DNA from: Trachelipus rathkii
Lineage: Eukaryota > Arthropoda > Malacostraca > Isopoda > Trachelipodidae
NCBI GenBank assembly: GCA_015478945.1
Contig: JABUQX010065604.1
Span: 47,501-74,573 of the forward strand
DNA: 27,073 nucleotides
Direction: 5' to 3'
The notes below the pieces were generated by a model. That model was not told the origin of the DNA, searched no databases, and saw only the letters and a list, made by a program, of their open reading frames with translations. Position 1 is the first letter of the stretch, and each line of letters begins with the position of its first letter. The position numbers were made by a program, and so were the translations under genes. Below, piece by piece: positions 21,251 to 27,073 of the stretch.

Positions 21251-22315
21251 TTATATATAATTTATGCTGTAATTACTGCATATGTTTCTTTCTAATGATG
21301 AAACTTTGCATAACATGCGTGCGCCGTATGTAAAGGGGAAAGGATTTCCTTCTACATTTTTTATATGCACGCGTACAGAGTCAAGAAAATAAAAATTTTG
21401 ATCCTATTTCAGAGGTCAGATAAGAAGCATTAGGAAATGTTATATACTTTAACTCTCTTTCCTTTGGTGAAAATATACTACTCTTTAATAAAGTGGAGCT
21501 TTAGTATTACCTACATATCTGATGATCAATTATATTTGTATATACACATAAGCCATACCTGGATGATTGAGCATTTCGGATGGGGTACATATGTATAATG
21601 CAGTACTCGATCTGCTTCATCTTTTTGTTCATCGTGAGTCATGTGCGTTTATTTCTCCACAGATAGTAAAACCCTCTTCAACATAGTAGGGATATCATGA
21701 AGTATATTCCCAGCGCAGCATCACGTTTACGAAATCATGTTTCGGGGCTGGCCCGGCCATGGTGATCGTTCGAGATAAAACATGTCACGGTCTCGTAGGT
21801 TTACACTTACTTTTGAGCTTAAAGATATTATTACTTTATCTTCATAGGTACGCCTTTCAGTTTGTATACCAAGTCTTAACACATAATAACTCAATGTCAA
21901 GAGTAAAACGTTTAAATTGACTGAAAACTAGCAGGCACCGATTTAAAAAAAAATATGAACCCCGCAAAGTAAATTCCTCAATAAAGTATTCTTTTGTAGC
22001 AAATGTAGTTCGCCCTTCACACTTTTTGGCAAATTGTAGTCCTTTTCCAGATAACGAGTAGCCTTCCATGGTAATTATAGTTTCAACACATTTTCTAAAA
22101 CAACTTCTGTACCTTTCATTTCCAGAATAGATTGTGAGGGTAAATTTTTCTAATCTACACACTCTCTTTAGAGTCAAATTTCACATAATCCTAACTTCGT
22201 ATGCCTCTCTTTCAAGTTTGTATAGGATTCATTAACACAGATGTAAAATCCGAGAGTTTATTATCAGGATGTGATACATTTTCCTAAAGACGGGAGAGTT
22301 ATATAAAAGTGAGCA
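21251..22315 (-). pseudogene. Probable Polinton minor capsid / penton-like protein, broken
   Basis: A structural protein recurrent in Polintons. The N-terminal part near 22315 reads HFYITLPS, then after a shift PDNKLSDFTSVL, fitting the family pattern of a short LPS motif followed by PDN and an F-T stretch. A 107-codon open stretch (21857-22177) contains MEGYSLSGKGLQFA and GRTTFATK, the middle of the protein. Further on, MAYVYIQI (about 21555) and GNTKAP (about 21515), and finally VEGNPFPFTYGA near 21345, match its C-terminal half. In-frame stop at 21251. Total length is about 355 codons, close to what I expect for the family. I am confident it is a Polinton protein, but less sure that it is the single jelly-roll minor capsid. 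Several frameshifts are needed. Confidence 0.6.
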
Positions 22316-22366
22316 ACACTCTGCCACACGTGAGAATGATAACTGAAGTAAGTGATTTCTTAACTT

Positions 22367-23517
22367 TCACGTTGCTTTTAATATAAGTAATTTAAACTTA
22401 AGCAGGCTATCCCTCCATTTCACCAGATACTGTTTATTTTTTTCCTTTCCTTCTCGTAGCTAAAAATATTTTTTTTTTCAATTTTAATATTCATGAGTTA
22501 CAAGGGATGTAATCCTTACTTTTTGTAAAATTTCTTGTTTTTAAAAATCTCCTTTTTATTTTTTTTTTTCACGCATCTAAATCCTCCCTCCAGATAATAT
22601 AGCTTTAAACTATCACGACGGAGTGGACGGATATTGTGAACTTAAAAAACTTCAAGTAGTCCACGGATTCAATAATCCTTTTCTAACCTTTTCTCTTGTG
22701 CGAGATAAACTCTTACATAAAAATCGTTTACCTTTCTTCAATTAAATTATCTTTTATTTTTATGCCTAGTTTTCTTTTCCATTTCTACCCAAAGATTTGC
22801 TGAATAGCCCTCTAGTTTTTTGACATTTCTAAAGGAGTTGACTTTAATAGAGGTTCTATGGTAAAGACCCTGTATAAGAATAAGCCTAGATCTCATCAAA
22901 GTATATCAAATATTTAAAAGTGTTCATGCTAAGTAAAGTACCTTGCAAATGCGTTCCTTATAGTAACGTTTGGACTCTTTCAAACTATTGGCCGCCTTGT
23001 TTACGGAAAAAGATGTTATTGTAATGCTTATAAACCATCTCCCAGAGCAGGCTCCTGACTCTTCGCCCTGAATACCATTTCCTGAAATCTGCTCCAAAAT
23101 GAATTTAGGTTTTCGCTACTTCATCTTTAATAAATTTCAAGGTACTGCAATGGCTATACTGGTATGCTGTCTTTTATTCTTTTAAGGGTTTCAACCATAG
23201 GTATCTAGAGTATACGTCAATTGTAAAAAGTATATATTGAAAGCCTTCATTATAAGAGCTGTATTTAATCATTTCGGATAAATCTAAACTGCCATATGCT
23301 ATCGAGCTGCGTAGATAGGTTTTCCGTGTAGGAAATTTTTTTTCTTACAGCTTTATGTTAGTAAAACAGCCTCCCTTCACCCCTCTAATATGTCTTTTAA
23401 TCTTTTTTCACTCAATATTAGGGATAACCTTAAAGCAAACCTACTGAAACCCCCAAAACTATTTGGCTCCCTCAGCTTGAAGTAATACTTATTCAACTAC
23501 TCATCCTTCCGCTTCAT
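22367..23517 (-). pseudogene. INT: Polinton DDE integrase with C-terminal chromodomain, broken
   Basis: A retroviral-type integrase that inserts the element's ends into host DNA. From the ATG at 23517 the N-terminal region reads PNSFGGFSRF in a frame open except for one TAG. The catalytic core follows: FPTRKTYLRSS, SLDLSEM with the first Asp (about 23290), YILFTIDVYSRYLW and KPLKE (about 23200). The second Asp is near 23085, in a GAT-TCAGGAAAT context with an extra base. A Glu-Arg pair near 22955, about 130 nt later, fits the third acidic residue. The C-terminal region includes VNDFYVRVYLA (about 22730) and RRDSLKLYYLEG (about 22600). A chromodomain end, QYLVKWRDSLLKF, is near 22430. TGA at 22367. 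Length of about 384 codons fits the family. Frameshifts and stops break it. Confidence 0.85.
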
Positions 23518-23909
23518 GTTGTCTACTGGACAAACACGTGTAGCGTTAGCGTTTATATTATATATATATATTAAATATATATAATATATAATATATATGA
23601 TATATATATATATATTATACTATATATATATATATATTATATATTATATTTGTACAGAAAATGGTGATTTAGGTGGCCCAAGGGATAAAGAAAAGGAACA
23701 GATTTAAAATAAACATTTATTATACACACAAGACATAAACTAATAATATATATATTATGATAATACATAATTACGATTTTAATCCACTAGGCCTATATAT
23801 AGGTGTTTTTTAATTCGTCTGGTAACACTTTAATGTATCTGATGCGTAAGAAGTCTGATGGACTTGAATCAGTTAGGTGTCCACGCGGCATATTATCTAA
23901 GTCTGCTAT
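23518..23909. other. Intergenic interval with (AT)n inside the Polinton
   Basis: It lies between the end of the conserved-unknown gene and the integrase start. It contains the only (AT)n microsatellite inside the element (about 23556-23650) and otherwise no recognised protein. It may hold an integrase promoter, but none is identifiable. Confidence 0.5.
23556..23650. repeat. (AT)n microsatellite inside the Polinton
   Basis: Imperfect alternating A/T just upstream of the integrase start, similar to the tracts in the flanking host DNA. Confidence 0.9.
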
Positions 23910-25117
23910 TCATCGCCTTGTATTTAAGATTAAAGTTCTGGGGAAATTAAAAGTCTGAAGTTCTTGTTTGATATCTCTCCATCCAGTTACAGGTGCCTTC
24001 TTCCAATCGTGAGAGATCCGGCTACAATCCACACAATTATTTGATCCTTTAACTATTTCATCAATCAATACGATCATGGTCCGTCGATTCAAAGTTAATT
24101 GGTTCTTCTTAAAAAGAATGATATATAAAGCCACTCCTGATTACGCACTCCTACATAGTAAGCTCTCCTCTAGGGATATTTTTAAATTCTATCTTCAATT
24201 TTTTCCTTTCAAGTTTTAAACTTCATTTCGGAATATCTACATTATCGGTTACCGGGATACGTAGGGATGGATGTAGGTCACAGTCTTAATTTAAGACTTG
24301 ATCAATTTTTGTATGGCCTCTTGGTATAAGATGCGTTTCTCATGAATGTTAATATGTCCGAATTTAACATTCTGTACACTTCTTTCTCACGTATTCTGGT
24401 TATCTGCATCCAAACTTTAGGATCATATTAAACACTATGAGGGTAGAGGGCCTGCTGAAAAGAATAATGGAACTTCGTTCCAATAAGGATTCTGCTGAGT
24501 GGAGCCTGTTGTTGCTAGATGTGAAAGAGTTTGTAAATGTTCAAATGCATTAGGGGGGGTTTTTAAGGGCCGGGGGTGGGGCGTAATCATCTGCGTATAT
24601 AGGGTTGGGGATTGTGGATTTTGCTAGCAGTGGGTGGCAATAACTGGCCATATGGAGATTGGTTTGAAATTCGATGAATCGAATGAAAATGAATTCTGTA
24701 ACAGTGCTGTAATTAATTATACTTCTTTCTCATACCCTTATATGGAAAGTACATGCAACTTCTTCATTATGGTGCCAACCACTGTTATCAGAGTGGATGC
24801 TTATAAACGGAGAAGAGTAAGGGTTCAGGTAATACTTACTCCTCCTCCTCTCTGTATAACTTCTTTTTATTTTTTTAGATTTTTATGTTAGGGAGAGTTT
24901 TTTAATGATGTCTATAAACGACGTAGCTTTTACCTTCTGAAGGTCTGTTTAAGAGGAACATTTTCCTTTATAACATCTAAACCAGACTTCAAAACAATAC
25001 ACAACTGGATGATGAAATTTTCTTCATCCTCACTAATTAGTTTACGTTTTTCAGAAAGGTTCAGCTTTTTAAATTTTTCAGTAAGAGGTAAATACTTTGG
25101 CAACTAGAGCTACTCAT
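23910..25117 (-). pseudogene. Conserved Polinton protein of unknown function, broken
   Basis: It starts with an ATG overlapping the ATPase stop (TAATG, plus 25115-25119). In successive frames the minus strand gives KKLNLSEKRKL and ENFIIQLC (about 25040), VPLKQTFRR (24940), RGGGVSIT (about 24840), TIMKKLHVLS near 24770, INIHEKRILYQEAIQKL (about 24330), and then a 74-codon stretch ending at 23910 with PVTGWRDIKQELQTFNFP. These fit a protein of roughly 400 residues often found next to the ATPase in invertebrate Polintons. It has a glycine-rich hydrophobic part after a basic segment and a C-terminal PTGW...NVP-type motif. I know of no established function. The identification rests on remembered family patterns, and the fragments have not been shown by search to belong together. 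Confidence 0.55.
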
Positions 25118-25774
25118 TAGTTCAGGTAGTATATACACGTTTCTATTTCATACGGAGAAATGTTGGTACGGAGCAGCACTCTGTGGGTGTTTTTGGGGGT
25201 GAAGTTCACACATCAAGTAACCGTGGGGTACATTCAACCAAACCTCTTTATTACTTTTAAGAATATCTTTCCTTTGAGGGGAAAACTTTGAGTTGCCAAT
25301 ACATTAATTTGGCTCATGTCTCTTCTCTGGCCAAAAAATAGTAAATAACTGTGTGTTTAAACGAAAAAACACTGTTCGCATATGCATTGCTTGATGAATA
25401 AAAATATTCTGTGTTATGATAAAAACACCAGGAGACATTTAATGGTGAGCAATAACGTGACGCTTCAGAGCCTAATTTTCCAAATTCAATTTGTGCATTA
25501 ATCATCTAATTTATCAATAAATTGGTGGCCTAGTAATATTGTCAACATCTAATATCGTATATATGCTTCATGAACATTCGGAAGAATTATACATCTTTAT
25601 AGTTATTCTTTACTTTTTCCTGATAACAATACACCAATTATTTTTACAAGGGGGTTTGTTCAAATCTCCATTCCTTTAAAATATATTTAAATAAATAGAA
25701 GGTTTTACCACAGCCTGTTGGGGTCCAGCTACAAGACATGTAGCCGGACCTCGAACGTAAATTCTCCCATCCAT
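25117..25774 (-). pseudogene. ATP: Polinton genome-packaging ATPase (FtsK/HerA-type), broken
   Basis: A motor that pumps DNA into the capsid. From the ATG at 25774 the frame reads MDGRIYVRGPATCLVAGP. A single-base shift then gives PTGCGKT, the Walker A loop (plus about 25703-25727). Near 25410 a frame reads VFIITQNIF, the conserved TQN motif after the Walker B strand. SQINVLATQSFP follows near 25300 and HGYLMCELHP near 25215. RTNISPYEIE leads to the TAA at 25117-25119. Length of about 219 codons agrees with the 220-250 residues usual for the family. The Walker B acidic pair was not located with certainty in the middle third, where frames change. It is the first gene inside the right arm, so its promoter should lie in or beside that arm. 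Confidence 0.8.
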
Positions 25775-26049
25775 AACCTCGCCTTAAGTGAATAATTGAA
25801 TAATGAGCTTACATAAAGGCTGTAAGCAGTAAAAGTATATGTTTTTTAATAAATTTCGTACAATTTTATTAAAAAAAAATGTTTATTAACAGACAACACT
25901 CGCGTGTGGTTCTTAAAACAAAATACCAATTTTAAAAATAAAAGTATTAAAACAAAAATAAAAATAGAAAATAAAAATAATAAAATAAAATTAAATAAAA
26001 GTTTTAAAACAAAAAAAAATATAAAGAAAACAAATGTTAATTAAATATA

Positions 26050-26440
26050 TAGTTTAAAGCAGTAAAGAGAGAGTTATAAGCATAAAGCAGGAGAGTTTAA
26101 ATAAAAAAGGGCAGTAGAAACTAAAACCAAAAGCATACTAATCCCTTAGGTGGTAGGTAACAATTCTATTGATTTACTGATTTACTGCTTTAAGGGCGTA
26201 GTAATGTAATATGAGTTAAAGGAGCAGTAAAGCAGGAGAGTTTTAAAGGAAGAAGCAGTAAAGCAAGATAGTTAAAGAGCAGTAAAAAGCAAAGTTAAAG
26301 CGCGCGTAAAAAGCAGATAGTTAAAGCAGTAAAGGCAGATAGTTAAAATGAGAGCCGTAAAAGCAGATAGTTAAAGGCAGGATAAAGCAGAGAGTTAAAG
26401 CAGTAAAGCAGAGAGTTAAAAGCAATAAATACAGTAAAAA
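26050..26440 (-). repeat. Subterminal GCAGTAAAG repeat arrays (right arm)
   Basis: Many near-copies of AGCAGTAAAGCAGAGAGTTAAA and shorter forms, the complement of the left-arm CTGCTTTAA arrays, split by a copy of the CATACTAAT segment. Confidence 0.75.
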
Positions 26441-26635
26441 CAAAAAGCATACTAATATTTCCTTAGCGGTTGGTAATAACACCCTATGATTTACTGATTT
26501 ATCTGGCTTTAAAGGATGTAAAGTAATTTTTTAATAAAATTGTCATTAATTGTGTAGTAAAAATTGAATGACTCATAGTAATTTGAAAATGAATTCTTTC
26601 CATTGCTATAATTATTCATATCAATATTTTTTCGT

Positions 26636-26826
26636 TCACGCGGGAATATTGCGCCTGCCGGGCGCACGGCGGCGCGGGCGCGGTGCGGAAATAAAAATAT
26701 GGCGCGCTGGCGGGCGACGCGGCGGGCCCGGGGGGGCGGGAACGCGGGAACATAATTGCGCCTTGCGGGCGCACGCCTGGCGGCGGTTTCGGCGGAGGGG
26801 CTGACCATGCGGACCGCGGACTCTGA
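26636..26826. promoter_or_regulatory. GC-rich island with repeated motif (right arm)
   Basis: The inverted partner of 17812-17998. Variants of CGCGGGAATATTGCGCC occur near 26639, 26685 and 26744. It is more GC-rich than the left island. It lies about 860-1050 bp upstream of the ATPase start, so a promoter role is possible but unproven. Confidence 0.6.
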
Positions 26827-27073
26827 AAAACGTTTGCCGGTCACTGTCTCAAATGTGTAGCTCTTTAAATATATATTCTAATCATTAATGTAAATATTAA
26901 ATAACAACTCATATAGGAAACATTCTAGCAACTTGTAATATAAACCATCAATTCCTCATACCTTATTACCTAGGGGTAAGACACCATATTAAGGCTATTT
27001 CTAGCTTCAGGGAGGGCTAGAAAAGAGCTTGAAAAAAGTGGCATTGCCACTTGGCACTTATGGTGGCATACTC

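Larger units (their letters stand above)
17451..27073 (-). mobile_element. Polinton/Maverick element, apparently lacking DNA polymerase B
   Basis: A virus-like DNA transposon defined by long terminal inverted repeats and a minus-strand cassette of seven Polinton-family genes. Their order of transcription is packaging ATPase, conserved unknown, integrase, probable minor capsid, core-like protein, major capsid, cysteine protease. The interior between inner arm edges (about 18785-25825) is about 7 kb. Known Polintons are usually 15-20 kb and encode a protein-primed family B polymerase of about 1100 residues or more. I see no polymerase motif here, and no unassigned interior gap exceeds about 400 bp. 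The right end is beyond the window. No target-site duplication can be checked. All genes contain frame breaks. Confidence 0.85.
25825..27073 (-). repeat. Right long terminal inverted repeat (runs off the window)
   Basis: The reverse complement of the left arm in the same nested order: inner TTTCGTACAATTTTATTAAA (25853-25872), A-rich stretch, two copies of the CATACTAAT...TTAG...ATTTACTG segment (about 26132-26190 and 26448-26500), GCAGTAAAG arrays, GC-rich island (26636-26826), the segment with TACCTAGGGGTAAGA near 26970, and TGCCA repeats at the window edge. At least 1249 bp are present. The true end and any target-site duplication are outside the window. Confidence 0.9.

Noticed and set aside
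24634..24891. 85-codon plus-strand frame
   Set aside because: Antisense to the conserved unknown Polinton gene; no recognisable product in this orientation.
26509..26844. Frames of 111 and 78 codons near the right end
   Set aside because: Same GC-island artefact as in the left arm; the products are compositionally biased and not conserved between arms.
17451..27073. CRISPR array from the regularly repeated short motifs in the arms
   Set aside because: The repeats are degenerate, tandem and inverted between arms, with no unique spacers, and the locus is eukaryotic.

Overview
The window is eukaryotic and very AT-rich. It is saturated with (AT)n tracts, carries one (AC)n array of about 690 bp and an (AG)n tract, and has no long intact open reading frame. 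The density of microsatellites, a tRNA-derived SINE, a non-LTR retrotransposon remnant and a Polinton/Maverick together suggest an arthropod, most plausibly a decapod crustacean such as a penaeid shrimp. That assignment is inference. Almost every recognisable protein is broken by small indels, so either decay or uncorrected long-read error is present; the sequence alone cannot separate them.

Region 1 (1-1640) is unassigned AT-rich DNA with a 140-bp hairpin-forming inverted repeat and a G-poor pyrimidine/adenine-rich stretch. Region 2 (about 1640-15480) is a large diverged tandem duplication. Copy A (about 1640-10870) and copy B (about 10985-15480) share the same ordered series of homologous blocks, separated by microsatellites. 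Copy A additionally holds a SINE, the (AC)n expansion and other segments missing from B. One of these extra segments contains a short cysteine-patterned exon resembling the EGF-like modules of Dumpy-type proteins. Region 3 (15609-17450) holds the degenerate 3' end of a non-LTR retrotransposon reverse transcriptase, followed by a degenerate T-rich tandem array.

Region 4 (about 17450 to the window end) is the main find: a Polinton/Maverick (virus-like DNA transposon) bounded by long inverted repeats of at least 1.25 kb (left about 17540-18785, right about 25825-27073 and running off the window). Each arm carries a GC-rich island with a motif repeated about every 54 bp, arrays of a CTGCTTTAA-type repeat, and at the outer edge GTGCCA repeats. 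The roughly 7 kb between the arms holds a one-directional minus-strand cassette: packaging ATPase, a conserved Polinton protein of unknown function, DDE integrase with chromodomain, a probable minor capsid/penton-like protein, a small basic core-like protein, major capsid protein and adenovirus-type cysteine protease. No protein-primed DNA polymerase B gene is recognisable between the arms, and no unassigned stretch is large enough to hold one. The element therefore looks like a compact, polymerase-less Polinton whose genes cover virion assembly and integration but not DNA synthesis.
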